Positions 1 to 11,706 of a stretch of DNA of 64,000 nucleotides are shown in pieces. Origin of the DNA: Beverwykella pulmonaria. Its lineage: Eukaryota > Ascomycota > Dothideomycetes > Pleosporales > Melanommataceae. Location of the stretch: contig BCHH01000020.1 in assembly GCA_001599595.1 (NCBI GenBank), positions 406,464 through 470,463 on the forward strand. Reading direction: 5' to 3'. Position numbers and translations under genes: made by a program. The first letter of the stretch is position 1, and each line of letters begins with the position of its first letter. Under the pieces are notes generated by a model. That model ran no database searches and had not been told where the DNA came from. It saw only the letters and a program-made list of their open reading frames with translations.

Positions 1-2
1 TA

Positions 3-155
3 CTACGGTATTGGAGCCCACTGCTACGTGGTAATACATTCAACCAGCCGATTACCTCTACTGTGACCGTGAATAACCTCGGGGTTACCGACACTTTCTT
101 TTATGGTGTGACCGTCTCACCATTTCCAATTAATCCATCTAAATCTGGCTTTTAG
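3..155 (+). CDS. 3' end of an unidentified gene cut by the left edge
   Basis: A frame is open from the first bases of the window to a TAG at 153-155 and encodes about 50 residues. It is rich in Thr, Val, Asn and Pro (for example TSTVTVNNLGVTDTFFYGV), which resembles the beta-strand end of a secreted or cell-surface protein more than random translation. No family is recognised. It may equally be a chance open frame, since only 153 bases are visible. Confidence 0.3.
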   Translation, partial: LRYWSPLLRGNTFNQPITSTVTVNNLGVTDTFFYGVTVSPFPINPSKSGF

Positions 156-522
156 ATGCAGAAGTGTGCTGCTCGACCCCAAAGTATGTCTTCTTTGATG
201 TTGCGGAGGGTAGATGGCTGCTTGGAACTTGAAAGTTTCGTATCTATTCCACGTCACTATGGTTCTTTCTTAGAGTACGCTAGGTATGCGCCGTATCACA
301 GATATTCTGTCGAGGCTGCTCTCAATTTCTACAACGTTGAAATGAATACGTGTACAGTTGGAGAAATTTCGCACAAGCTCCAGGATACCATTAGATGTGA
401 GAGGTTTTGTAATTAGAGAGCTTGAATATATTGTATTGAGACGAAACCTTGAGTTTAACTCAGAAACGTCAAGAGACTATATGCTCCTGCGTAGCCACGT
501 AGTCCTGTCTAGGACCCGTAGC

Positions 523-720
523 TTATTTGTCTGCAGTTTGTGTTGTACTGAGAAGTTGCTGGTTTTGGTGTTTTTATGCCACCAGCCCTTGCAATACCCG
601 CCAACGCTTCGACAGCGTTCTTCGATTGCACCCATAATTATTCGCCACCTAAGCTAGATTAGGTTTTTCTTCCTCTTTCAGCAATTCCAATTCTGCAAGC
701 GCGTCGTCGATTGGAGCCAT
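523..720 (-). mobile_element. Relic of a pogo/Fot1-type transposase N-terminus
   Basis: Reading the minus strand from the ATG at 720 gives MAPIDDALAELELL, then a stop at 649-651, then VANNYGCNRRTLSKRWRVLQG, another stop, then KHQNQQLLS. That order matches the start of fungal pogo/Fot1-family transposases: a 'MxPIxxAL' opening, a psq-type helix-turn-helix of the pattern YGVxxxTLSRRxRG, then an NQQLLS-like block. At least three in-frame stops show it is dead. The remaining transposase cannot be followed to the left. The family call rests on remembered family patterns. Confidence 0.55.
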
Positions 721-1625
721 ATTGGTGGAATAATCGATTTTTGACAATTGACGGTGGATGCTTCCGCCTCTGTACATTGATTTTGGACCACTCAATGGCA
801 GCGGAGGATAACGTGGGATGCCATGCTGTGAGAACCAAATATTTGGACACAAATCAATTCTCTTTCAATCACGTCCTACCTCCATCAACGCTCCCCGCGT
901 CGAAGACTTCCACTCTGCACGAGACCAGCCGTCCGGCCGGCACGAATATTCGAACTGCAATTACGAGTGGCGGCAATGAGGGATAATGCGGATACTACAT
1001 AAGTCGGAAGAAGTGGACTGCGACAATAGTGAGAAGCTGGAAGGTTCAAGAATACTGGCAGTTTCCTGTGCAGCTGGTCGTCTACTATATTAAGTGGCAG
1101 ATGACGCGCGACGGTGAAGAAGAGCTGCCCATGGAATGGTTCTCAAGAGCGAAGCAGTGTCACATATCCCTTGTCTTGCGATCTTTGTCGGGTGATGCAA
1201 TCCTGAAGGGCAGCACACACTATCTTCTCTACATGCAAGAGATAGATGGTCTTACCTGTTGTCTATACCCGCACCACACTGTCTGAGATCACTTCTGTAC
1301 CAGTATTCATTAGCATTATCTCACTTTCCTATGTTTAAATAGCTAGCCGCCGCCCGTTACAGGATATTATTGCATTCATGTCAAGTTCATCACGGCTCAG
1401 GAGGAATTCATCCAGCCTCACCATTGATCTGGAAGCAAGAAGCCGAGCATAGTCCACACTTAGACTCCTCCGAACACCACCATCCTCTAAAACTGAAATA
1501 TGTCGGCACACTACGGGGCGGTCAAGCAGGAGGACCGAGTGATTGGCAAAGCTTCAATTCTAGTCATGCCATTCCTAATGGATAGCGGTAAGAGAGTTGG
1601 ATTTATCCAATACGAAATATCAACT
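721..1625. other. Gene-poor spacer
   Basis: Only short unconvincing frames occur here. I see no protein family, RNA gene or clear repeat between the transposase relic and the monooxygenase stop codon. Confidence 0.5.
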
Positions 1626-3648
1626 CTACACCCGCACCTCGATGCCCTGCATATTTCCTTCTTCACGCCACGCTTCCAAGATCCGAACGAAGTCTTCAAT
1701 ACCATGACCCCAAAGGCCAGAGCGCGCCAAAATCATCTGCATCTCGGGCGGGGCGCGGTCAAGTGCACCCTCGACGTTGAAGTAGCCCGGTGTGCAACCG
1801 GCTAGGGCAGCCATTGGCATAGAGTGCATCAGCACCTGCATACCCCAATTCTCCGCTGCAGCAGGGGTTGTCGTCACAGCGAAGGGATGCTCTCCAGCTT
1901 TGCGCTTCGCCTCTGCTAGAATGTACGCTGACTGCTGCGCGAGAGCGTCTATATTGAACAAGTTGTCCGGGCTGAGTGCGGCCTGCCACGGGCCGGAGAG
2001 GAAGAGATTGGGAAAGTTGGCATCTATGACACCATGTTGAGTCAGCGGTCCGCTGCGTGCCCATTCTTCGCTCATCGAGACGCCATTGCAACCGATGATG
2101 GTCATGTTGGCCTTCTGCGCTGGGGATCCGGTGAATGGTGCACGGAAGCCAGTGGCACAGACGATAAGGTCCACAAGGTAAGACTGGTTGCCTGAGACGA
2201 TGGAATCTGCGGTGATGCGATCCAGGCCCTTGCCATCTGTGTCAACAAGAGTTACGTTTTCACAATTGAACGTTGATAAATATTCCTCGTGGAAGGTGGG
2301 GCGTTTGCACCACTGAGAATTTTGTCAGCTCTGAATGACACAGATACAGCATATCGAATGCCAGACGTACCGTAGGATACCACGCCTGTAACTTCTCTGC
2401 GACGAGCGGGTCTTTGACCTCCCTCTCCACACGTCTACGAATGCGCTCCTGCCGTAGCAAGTCGATGGCGTGGAGCTTCTGTATGTATGCTGGGAGCTCC
2501 TCCACTGTCTTTGGTCCAGCAGGGTTACCAGCAGCGGCAACCAACCCCGGAGCGTGGGTTAAGGCATCATTTACCATGTTGGTTGCGGGCTGTTTCTCGA
2601 TGGTTAAGTGCTGGTGGAAGTTTCTAAGGCGCTCACGTTGCCATCCCGCTGACGTAGCCACTTCTTTGCAAAACCACTCTAGATCCGTTTCCCACTGATC
2701 ACGATCATCCACTGCCGATGGGGTGCGCTGAACGACGTACAGATGCTTTGCCCACCGCGCGAGATGGGGGATCGCCTGGACCGCTGTCGCTCCCGTTCCT
2801 ATAATGGCCACTCGCTTTCCTTGGAGCTTCAAGAGGGACGGGTTGGCTGGAGATCCGCCCGTGACTGCATAATTCCAGCGCGACGAGTGGAAGATATCGC
2901 CCTGGTAGTCCAGGATTCCAGGGATTCCAGGCAGCTTCGGCCAATTGAGCACACCGTTTGCCGTCACCACAAATTGCGCGCGGATGTTGAGCGTCTGCAG
3001 TTGCTCCCCTTTACGCTGCTGTACAAGATCCACCTGCCACTCTTTCGAATCTTCATCCCACACCATCTTCTGGGCTTTGGTCTGAAAGACGGCCTTGTCA
3101 GACACTCCCCATTTCTGGGCTGCGAGGTTAGCATAGTTGCGAATTTCTTCACCATGGGAGTAGCGGTGTCGTGGTACGTAGCCCGTCTCCTCTAGCAGTG
3201 GCAGGTAGCAGTAGCTCTCGATGTCGCACGCAAGTCCCGGGTAGCGGTTCCAATACCAGGCGCCCCCGAAACCGCCTGCGCTGTCGGCTATACGAATGTC
3301 GTCGGGACGCATCCCGGCCTGGATCATGCGTATGGCATACAATAACCCACCCCAGCCGGCGCCGAGGATGAGCAGTTGGCAGCGATTGTCGGGAAACATT
3401 GTACTTGCATCTTTGACCGCCGCCGGGTCGACCCACGGATCCTCTAGGAACGACTGGAATTTGTCGTCGAGGGAGATCTCGATGAACTGATCGTTGGCCT
3501 CGTCACGAAGGCGCTTCGCGCGCTCTTCGCCGTAGCGCTTCTCAGCCTGCAACAAATCGACTCCAGGTACGCCCTCGTCATCATGACCGTGCTCGGAGGA
3601 TATCATATTGGCCGTGGTCGTGGTAGCGAGAGGGCTTGTTGCGGACAT
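1626..3648 (-). CDS. Baeyer-Villiger type flavin monooxygenase
   Basis: Two exons, 3648..2371 and 2312..1626, with a 58-nt intron (2313-2370; GTACGT donor, CAG acceptor), give about 654 residues. The exon join restores the conserved YPT-WCKRPTFH stretch. An FAD dinucleotide-binding motif GAGWGG lies near residues 96-101, the Baeyer-Villiger fingerprint (YQGDIFHSSRWN, pattern FxGxxxHxxxW) near 248-259, and the NADPH motif GTGATAV near 284-290; VCATGFR follows in exon 2. Such enzymes use NADPH and O2 to insert oxygen next to ketone carbonyls. The length and the long N-terminal extension fit the 4-hydroxyacetophenone monooxygenase-like subgroup. The substrate cannot be told. The start at 3648 is the first ATG of the frame; the ATG at 3606 is an alternative. 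No biosynthetic cluster partners flank it. Confidence 0.95.
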
Positions 3649-5571
3649 TGCGAGAGATGAAGCAAGTAAGGCGTTCAAATGTGCTAATTGCAGAGTGAAA
3701 TTCTTTCGAAGCCGTTGGTGATTAAAGGAGGAACACGAGTACGGAATCCTTCGTCTTGAATTACCAGTAATTCCTCAGCTAGGCAGATGCAGTAAGCCCA
3801 TCACCGCGACATTGCGACGCGAGTGCACCGCGGCGAAGGTAAAGGAGGCAATGATATTAATGGTGCCAGAATATGCAGGTATGATGCATCTTCTGCCCAC
3901 ATGACTAGCACTTATGCGAATAGCAGTGACTTAATTATGGCATGTTGCCGCTCAGGTAGAGGCTGCGTACTTGGCATGGAAAAGCTCCGCGTATAAGCTA
4001 TAGCTCGCGAGTCTTCTAGTTCTATATGAGGCGTTTGAACCAATTATCGACAGTAGACTGCTGGCTAATCTATTAAATTTATAGTTCTGCCTATTCCAGC
4101 AAGCTCAAAACTGTGCCACCGGAGTTGGGGCGCAATCCGTACTGGGTTCCTGGCCCTGTGTATTACCGGAGTCTTATAGGTGCAGCGATAGAGCAGTCGA
4201 GAGGTGAAGAGGACTGTCTTAATGTGGCGAGCATGAGCAAGCCCTACGCCTTCGTTTGGCTCGGTAGCAGTTCATGGGTTTAAAAAATCAGAGCGAGACT
4301 TCTCTCTGTGTTCACACTCTAATAGAGATCCGTCTTCCCATCTTATATTGTTGTTGCTGTAATCACTTTCGCCTGGGCTGTTTCCTAAAGAAATTATTAG
4401 GACGAAGATGTTGGCGCTGCCTGCGTCTTAAACCGATGCAGCATTAGCTTCAGTTCAATTAAGATAAGAGGCGTTGTTATTCGGTTGTGTATTGGAACCA
4501 GAACGAAGAAGTCTGGGACAAAAGTAATGTTTACTGATTCTGTTTCTCAACCTCTCGCATCGCAGCTTGCCTTTCTGCCACCACTTGGAAGATACATTGA
4601 CCTTGCATTACATTACTCCGTAGCGCGGCTTTATGTGATCCAATCAAGCTGGTCTCATCGATGCGTAGAAGTTCCATATTCGCCGTCTTAATGTGCAAAA
4701 ACGTCAATATGTATTTTCGAATGCTGCATCTCGTATGCACAGATGACAAGTTGCCGCACCTTCAAACTATCGAGCTATAAAGTAGCTTCAGGAGTCTACA
4801 ATGGTCTGTCGGCATTAAGGAGCTTGCAGGAGATGTTCACGCCGTACAGAGTGCGCATAGAATACTGCATTGCGCTTAATTCCTAAGTCAAGGAAGAAGC
4901 TCACGGTCACGAATCGCATTGAATAGCTTAGTAAAATCACGAGCACAAAATTGAATGCAGAAACTCGGAGCCTTCCTAGAGTCGGGAAAGTAACACAGAA
5001 GACGCGCAGATTCTTTGCACCAAGCCTAGGCGATGTACAAACGCGATAACTCACGCCGAGACTGGGTCAAGAAGGGAAGGCAATACTCCGAAGAATGATG
5101 TATCTTCATATCGCTTAAGAAGCGACAGCAGCTATGAGATACGGAAGTACATTTCAGCCGCTCTTGTCCTCGCGTGAAAATCGACCACTATGACCCACGC
5201 CATTTGCGATGCAGCTGTCTGCTTTGTCTTTCAGATTCAGCAATTCGGGTGATCAGTGATCTGACAATCAATGTTAGGCACTTCCCTCAGCCATTCAATA
5301 ACTAATACTGACCAGTTCACAAAAACCGTTATTCGAGGTCCAGATCAGAGAGCAATGTGCCCCGTACCCGCTATATCCATTTTCAGCCCAGATGATCCTG
5401 ACATCTTCAAACGTAGTCTCACCATCCATTGTCCGCGCTTGTATAAGCAACGCCGTCTTTGATTCTGACAGTGTAACCGGAACCCTAGCCCTGTTAGTCA
5501 ACTGCATTGCAGCGAAGGAGACTGATGCGTACCACCGTTGCTGCAACCTGCGTATCCCTGCAACCTGGATG
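3649..5571. other. Gene-poor spacer
   Basis: No supported gene. A 72-codon open stretch on the minus strand ending at 4531 (containing ELLRIDETSLIGSHKAALR) looks slightly protein-like but has no recognised family and no splice context I could build. Confidence 0.4.
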
Positions 5572-5832
5572 TTAGCTTCCGCAGAGCAAGATGGAGCACA
5601 GGGCGTACGCCGTGCAGGACCCAGAGAGGGTTCCGGAGCAGAAGCGGTAGTTGTGCCCTTCAGTGAAACACATTTGGCATGTATTCTTTCCAGAGGAATC
5701 TTTGCTGTTCTATGCATTGTTATTTAGACTCAGGCTGAGGGGCTTTGTTATTCTTACGGTGATCACGATGAAGTCTGCAGCACTAAACGCGAGGCTGGTC
5801 AAGAGCACAGTAACGGCAGTGGAGAAACGCAT
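5572..5832 (-). CDS. Possible small secreted cysteine-rich peptide (70 aa)
   Basis: Hand-built model: exon 1 5832..5758, a 48-nt intron 5710-5757 (GTAAGA donor, CATAG acceptor, CTAAA branch-like stretch), exon 2 5709..5572 ending in TAA. Exon 1 encodes MRFSTAVTVLLTSLAFSA, a clear signal-peptide-like N-terminus with likely cleavage near residue 18-19. The mature part carries six cysteines at about residues 36, 39, 49, 57, 63 and 68, spaced CxxC-(9)-C-(7)-C-(5)-C-(4)-C. Small size, signal peptide, even cysteine number and a gene-poor transposon-bearing setting fit effector-type or antimicrobial-type peptides, but no family is recognised. A competing frame on the same strand (5717-5295, 140 codons) overlaps and also looks partly protein-like, so the model is uncertain. 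Confidence 0.4.
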
Positions 5833-6847
5833 GATTGGACAATCGGAAGAGCGAAATACGATAAATGGTTGCTCTTGTCTCGCGCGAGGTGGTGGTTCTT
5901 ATATTTTAGACGATCGAGCCCGTGGACTCGCCCTTACGAGGCAGACAAGATCCAAATTACGAGTACCGCTCTCTGTCAAATTCTTGAGTGGCCCGATGCA
6001 ACACGCGAGAAGGAGCACAACTTCGAATCAGCCCTGCCAACAACCTAAACTCGATTACGTCGCAGTTTTCATGAGATGCAGCAGTGTTCATTATTGATAG
6101 TGAGATTTGCTAGTGGTACGGGCTGTTGTGTAACCTATTGCTAATATAAGCAGAGTGCTTGGATATGGAAGGAATCCTTCTAATCTTCAACGTTCAGGAA
6201 TCCATTTGACATGCGTAACGCGCGGTGACCCAATATAGATTTTAATGACGCGCATTGGCGTCGCTGGCTATGGAGTGTGAGCAGCCGACCGAGGCCGCAT
6301 TTCTAACCAGAGTATTATCAGGATAATGTTATGGAGATATATCTAAAAGGCAATGCTTCCGATCATTGAGAAGAATCAAGGGAGTACAAGCCATAGTACA
6401 CAATTTTGAAACCCTACGTTAGCGCTCTTGCTTTAGACTCACGGAGAAAGGCTAACGAAGATGCAAAACTCCTCGTGGACAAAGGCCATGTTCAACTCTC
6501 CGCAAGACTTACAGAGTTGCGGTTCTCAGAAACACTTACGGTTAGTTCAACCGCTGCCCCAGGATTGTAGCTCGAGTCAAACATCACACGGTCAGGCTAG
6601 GGACGGACTGGACCAGCCTCTTCCAGCTTCCCTAGCTCTTTTTGTGAACCCAATCGAGCATGCGACGCGTTCCGTATCTTTACCGTGAATCGAAGCTGTA
6701 TTCTACGGTTTAGAATTAATTTTCAGTAACTCGGTCACCGTGATGAAAGGGAGCCTCGACAGGCTCATCTAATGACTGTCGGGTCTATTCCCACGTTTGG
6801 TTTTCACTTCCTATCAGTCCACCAGGACCTGACCCGTCGTAACTACG
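5833..6847. other. Gene-poor spacer
   Basis: No supported gene, RNA or repeat. It leads directly into the transposase relic at 6848. Confidence 0.5.
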
Positions 6848-7760
6848 ATGCCGCAACGTCGTCAATTTGGCACAGAAATCTTAGGAAATAGACGCCGGTG
6901 GCCTAATTTAACGCTAGACCAACGACTGCAAATCATCTCCAAGGCCTCAGCCGGTGCTACAACTGTAGGGCTCCAAAAAGTAGCCCAGCTTGCTCTACCT
7001 GATGGCTCCCTTTCTCCTGCGCCTAGCAAGTCTACGCTATACCGGGAAATTAAGCAGACTGGTGGTGTCTATAGGACTTGTAGGAAAAAACCCAAACTGA
7101 CGCGCTCGCGCGCTCTACTCTCGTTGAAGTGGTGTAGAGACTGTTGGTACTTTAACTTTGCTTAGCAGCCAATTAAGTTTCTAACAAGTGCTTCATTTAG
7201 AAGGGTACAGGGCATAAGAGAGCGTGAGCATTTATGTACCCGCATAAGTAATGGAATATAAGGATAATTACAGAGCTCTTAATGTTACGGCCGCTAGCGC
7301 AGATGGTGTGGGGAGCTATATAGCTTGATGAACAGGGCGTCCTTAAAGGATTCCTCTTATTATCATGGAACGCGATCCTAATGCTCCACACAACGGCTAT
7401 TCAGCTCAATTGTACATCAAGGCTCTGCGCCAAGGCCTTCTCCCTCACTTATCGTCAAGGGCAGCGGTTCCAGCAGGATAACACGCGTATACATACGGCT
7501 GCCGCGACGCGCACCATCATGGATAATCACTCTATCATGACTGTCAACTGGCCACCCTACTCACCAGACCTTAGCCCTATCAAGCACATGTGGTGGCACC
7601 TTAAAAGACTTATACTTAAGCGCTACCTTGAATTTAATCCTTCAGCCAGGCTGAAGAGAGTGGGATTAATTTTATGAGGCCTTGAAGGAATGTTAATAGC
7701 GTGCGATACCTTGGAGGCGAGCTTACCAGCTCGTATACGAGCCTGCAAGCGCGCGAGAGG
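6848..7760 (+). mobile_element. Decayed Tc1/mariner-type DNA transposon
   Basis: The 5' part (6848-7165) encodes a helix-turn-helix-like region with LTLDQRLQIISKASAGATT and STLYREIKQTG, typical of the DNA-binding N-terminus of Tc1/mariner-like transposases. The middle is unreadable. The 3' part (7465-7640) encodes FQQDNTRIHTA followed by WPPYSPDLSPIKHMWWHLK, the second and third acidic blocks of the DDE catalytic core (DN.xxHTA and PPYSPDLxPIEHxWxxLK). The Glu expected in the last block is Lys here, and stops and frameshifts separate the pieces, so the copy is inactive. Terminal inverted repeats could not be assigned with confidence. Confidence 0.8.
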
Positions 7761-7897
7761 CTAGCATACGAAGTATTAAATCAATTCATAGCTCTAGATA
7801 AAATATCTCAATTTATCATGGGTTGTGTAGATTTTATTCACTTTCTTAGAATGTGGGGGTTCATGGTGATGCAGGTGTTACGGAGCGACACTGTCAA

Positions 7898-8021
7898 GGG
7901 TACTGTATTCTACAGTACCCTCCGAACGACGAGCCGGACAGGTAAGGTACTCAACGACACGGTACCCTCCGAACGACGAGCCTGACAAAAACTGTACCCT
8001 GCTAACGACGAGCTCGGCAAC
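7898..8021. repeat. Hairpin plus three tandem copies of a GTACCCTCCGAACGACGAGC-like unit
   Basis: A perfect inverted repeat with 10-bp arms (GGGTACTGTA / TACAGTACCC, 3-nt loop) lies at 7898-7920. It is followed by three related units starting at 7915, 7962 and 7994, each close to GTACCCTCCGAACGACGAGC; the third differs at several bases. The array sits just downstream of the transposase relic and may be part of its subterminal region. Confidence 0.7.
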
Positions 8022-8992
8022 TAACCAACCTAACTTAGAATGTACAACCGAGCCCTAATCGGCTCCTACGCACGAACCAGACCTGGTGCACGAACTATGC
8101 TGAGTACTTACTGAACGCGAAGGACCTCTGGCTGAGCTTTTTACGCAACGTCTTGTATGATAATATATCGCACCTGAGATTGTATCTGTGGCTTCCGATA
8201 GCCAATTGAGCCTTGATTATCAACTATCGATGCCTCTCGTGATAGCAGGGCAATCTCGCTTAGCGGGCAAAACTTTTGACGTAGTCGACACTGACAAAAT
8301 CCCCTTTTTCGACCTACAGCAATAGCATAACCTCGGCTCTAAATGCTCTAGAATTCTCTAGGGTAACATAAATTTGTTTGTTTTATGAATCGTATGTACA
8401 CTTTTTAATTAAATAATGAGTCGCTGCGGAGTTATATGCTGCTGCTTATGTAGGGTTGTTGATGTTGCTTCTCTTAGTAAAGATTTGGGTAAGCTCTGAG
8501 TGTCGCTTTTTACCTAGCCGCGTAGTACTGTATGACTAGGGCATCATCATCATCATCATCAATCCTATTAGCTATGCAGGGCAGTTTGCCCTTGCGAGAT
8601 CGAATAGCGGCAGCGAGGGCTTTTCTCAAACCACTCAAAGAAGAGCGGGTTCTGCAATGTTTCAATATAGATACCGTAATGCATAATATACTTGCTACGC
8701 CTATCTTATATTTACTTATCAATCAACGTTTTGGAGAAAGAGTAGGTGGGATGACTGAAGTAAGAAGAGTGATATTAAGGCAGAAAACTAAAATACGTTC
8801 TATACACCCCAAGAATCCTTATACAGTAAGAGAGCCATTAGATTCGTCAATCATGCGGGTATGGCATCTCTATTCCCAAAAAAGACAGTCCTCGCTATGC
8901 TCTCATCCAAACTCCACGCTTCCTATCCGCTCTAAAGAAAAAAAGAATGACTTGAGTAAAAGCGAAGATAAAGGGAAAAAAGACATGAGAAA
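8022..8992. other. Gene-poor spacer with a short CAT triplet run
   Basis: No supported gene. A short (ATC)n/CAT run occurs at about 8541-8560. The tail is the 3' flank of the membrane protein gene on the minus strand. Confidence 0.5.
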
Positions 8993-10081
8993 TCAACATC
9001 GGGGCTCAGTATACCCAATGGCCTGGATAACCCTCTCCTCTTCCTCATGATCAATCCACGATCCCTCAAAGTGTTCACCCTTCTTCTCACTCCTCGTCAC
9101 GCTGTCCAAGCCTACAGACCTACCCGCCGAGCTCGCCTTACTCCCCAGCCTCTGTGTACCACTACCCTTCGCATGCGTATGCCTTCTCACGAACGCCCTC
9201 AGGCTCGGCAAACAAATGGCCAGAATACTCGACACAATCTCCACCAGTGCCCAGACATCGATCGTATGTGTGATTTCCGCCCTCGGCACATTCTGCACGA
9301 GCTTGAGCGTCACAAAACGCACCAGCGCGGCAATGATAGATACACTGCCCATGAAAAACACAAAAGCGAGGCCCGCGCGCTCTGCCTTTCCGAACTGAGT
9401 GACGAGGAGAGTGCTGATGGGGATGGACAGAATGACTAAGTCTGTGGCTACGTTTGTGAACGTCGAGATGGTGACGCTAGACATGCTATGCACGGCCGAA
9501 CAGAGATGCTGGCCCGGAGGCGGAGACCAATTTAGACTGATGGGAGAGCACCAGAATGCTATCAAGAACATGTGGAGGAGGAAGGTAGCGGCAGTAAAAA
9601 CGCAAGCCACTGCGAGAGTGATGCGCGCCCTCTTTCCCTGGAGCGAGAAAATCGAGTAGTAGAAAGCGAGGAAGGCAGCCTTGGCAGACCAAAGGCTAAT
9701 ATAGATAAAGAAGAGCGAGATCCAGGATACGTAGAGCAGGTGGCCAGAGAGGGCCTCAGGTACGCCGTAGTAGAGGGTCGATGGGGGCGCGGAGAGGTAT
9801 TTCATGCGTAGGTGGTTTTTCCACGTGTTGATGCTGATGAGAACGCAGCCAGAGAGCCAAGCTAGCGCAATGAAGGCATCGGCGATGTTCGAGGCGAGAG
9901 AACTGACCCCGCGATTTCGTGTTCGGAGTGAGAAGCGCACGAGGATAGGGATCAGGGCTAGCGTCATCAGACTCCAGTCCAGCGCAATGAAGCTTGCTAT
10001 GGGAAAAATCAATACTTTGCTTAATAACTAGTAGGGATGGTGGCACTTACAAAGTGGCAGGTGAATGTCTGTGTACACCAT
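8993..10081 (-). CDS. Fungal rhodopsin-domain integral membrane protein
   Basis: Exon 1 10081..10051 (starting MVYTDIHLPL) joins exon 2 9996..8993 across a 54-nt intron (GTAAGT donor, CATAG acceptor) in phase, giving 344 residues. About seven hydrophobic segments are spread along residues 10-280, with WSAKAAFLAFYYSIF in the middle and ALVEIVSSILAICLPSLRAF near the last helix. This is the layout of the fungal rhodopsin-like 7TM family (related to PTH11-type receptors, without a visible CFEM domain). A Ser/Lys/Glu-rich tail of about 60 residues is presumably cytoplasmic. Ligand and role are unknown for nearly all members. Starting at the exon 2 ATG (10012) would remove the first residues and is less likely because the splice sites are canonical. 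Confidence 0.88.
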
Positions 10082-11706
10082 AGTGTCTGACTCTGGTATC
10101 CAAAGTTCGATGGCGTGTGCTTGATAGTGATGACAATGCTCTAGTACTGCTGAGATATCTGGACTACTTCTTGTTGGTAAAGATCTGCCCTGATTATGTG
10201 TCGTCGAAGTGGAGTATATAATAGAGGTCGAATAGGACCCCAACTTTGGGTAGTAAAAAATAGAGAAGTGGAGATGATGATGTCTGAGAATTCGTGATGA
10301 CAACTCGATCCTGCTCATGACAAAAAGCCATCGACCGTGCTTGCGGGTCCCATATATGCACTCCCCACAGCGCGTGTAACTGTCACACTCCCCTCCGACC
10401 GTGTTTCCTTCGCACTCTCCGATCGCTCAGTTCTCCAATCCAGCATCGCCGACTCAGCCTTATCCCCAAAAAGGGCAGACCCCCTGGCTCTTCCTCCTCC
10501 AATCACAGGCTGCACCCTGCACGTAAGCAAATAAGCTTTCTCATCTTACCCTCTTTCACATTAGCATTTCTAATTCTGATTTGACAGCCCTCGCTAAACC
10601 TAGATCCCGCAGCTTCTAGCGCTCGTCGTGATGGAAAGTAAGCAGATTTTCGAAAAGTCAGCATAAGAATAGACTGTAATCCTCGTATGCATCACCCTGT
10701 GATTCACACCCATTTCCGTAAATGGTTTGGATTTACGCAGCTGAACTATAGAGGTTTGGTGCATGCCGAGCTTCTAGTGGACGGAAGGGAATTTTTGCTC
10801 CCGTGTCAACGTCGAACTATTGACCGCTACTCGTGGCGCTCCAATGGTGGTGTGCTGCTCTTGCAATACTGGGTAGTATGTTAACGAACGGAGGCAGATT
10901 GCGATTGCTCCAGATATGAGGGCAATGCGATGCACCCACCATTGCCATCGCATCGCGTAACAGCCTCCGGCGAAGGACTCAACTGTGAATAAAGCGTTGG
11001 AGCGAAAGGCCGGATAGATTCAAACATCAACCCGCGAAGTCTCTGTGCTACCATACCATCGGGATAGAATCGGATAAGGTCCTGCATGCTACCCCGCCAG
11101 TAGCGTTATACTATGCCCAAAGCAAGGTGTATTCTGCGATCGTGAATGCATATAAATAGGATTATTAGCTTGTCTAGCCAAGAAGGCGTCGGGCGTTGGA
11201 AATCTCATTACGTGTCAGATTGAGAAAGCTCAACATGAACTTTCATCATTGTACATACGTAGTACATCACTCTTATCTTGAAGTTGCAGTATCAATTGGG
11301 AGAATACAGTTTCATTCGTTCTGGATCGAATGAACCACACAAGGTTTACTTGTCCTATGAGTTTTCCGTTGAAAAACCTCTGTGCGCAGTCCGTGAAACA
11401 ATGGCTGGATCAGTTGATATGAATAGGATACAAAATTCTGAAACTTGGCAGCCCTTCAAACGGGGATAGGAGGACCTACGGTCCTTACTGGGGTAGACTC
11501 TAAACTCCGGGTGGCTTGGTGGGGGTGAACGACTTCACAAATCGACGACCACACCTTTTTCTTCAAAAAGTAAAAAAAACATACAAGCAGATATATGTAC
11601 GGCGTTTAGTCATGCATATGGGCGCATCGTAATCGCAGTTTCTATCGAGCTGAAGGGGCCAAGTAGAATCTCGACGGAGATTTGGTCCAAGGGCACGAGT
11701 GGCGTA
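10082..11706. other. Intergenic region
   Basis: Upstream of the rhodopsin-domain gene and downstream of SHE9. Several short frames exist but none resembles a known protein, and no RNA gene or repeat is evident. Confidence 0.5.

Noticed and set aside
5295..5717. 140-codon minus-strand frame overlapping the small cysteine-rich peptide
   Set aside because: It contains a fairly protein-like end (GETTFEDVRIIWAENG) but no signal peptide joins it in phase; kept only as the competing model.
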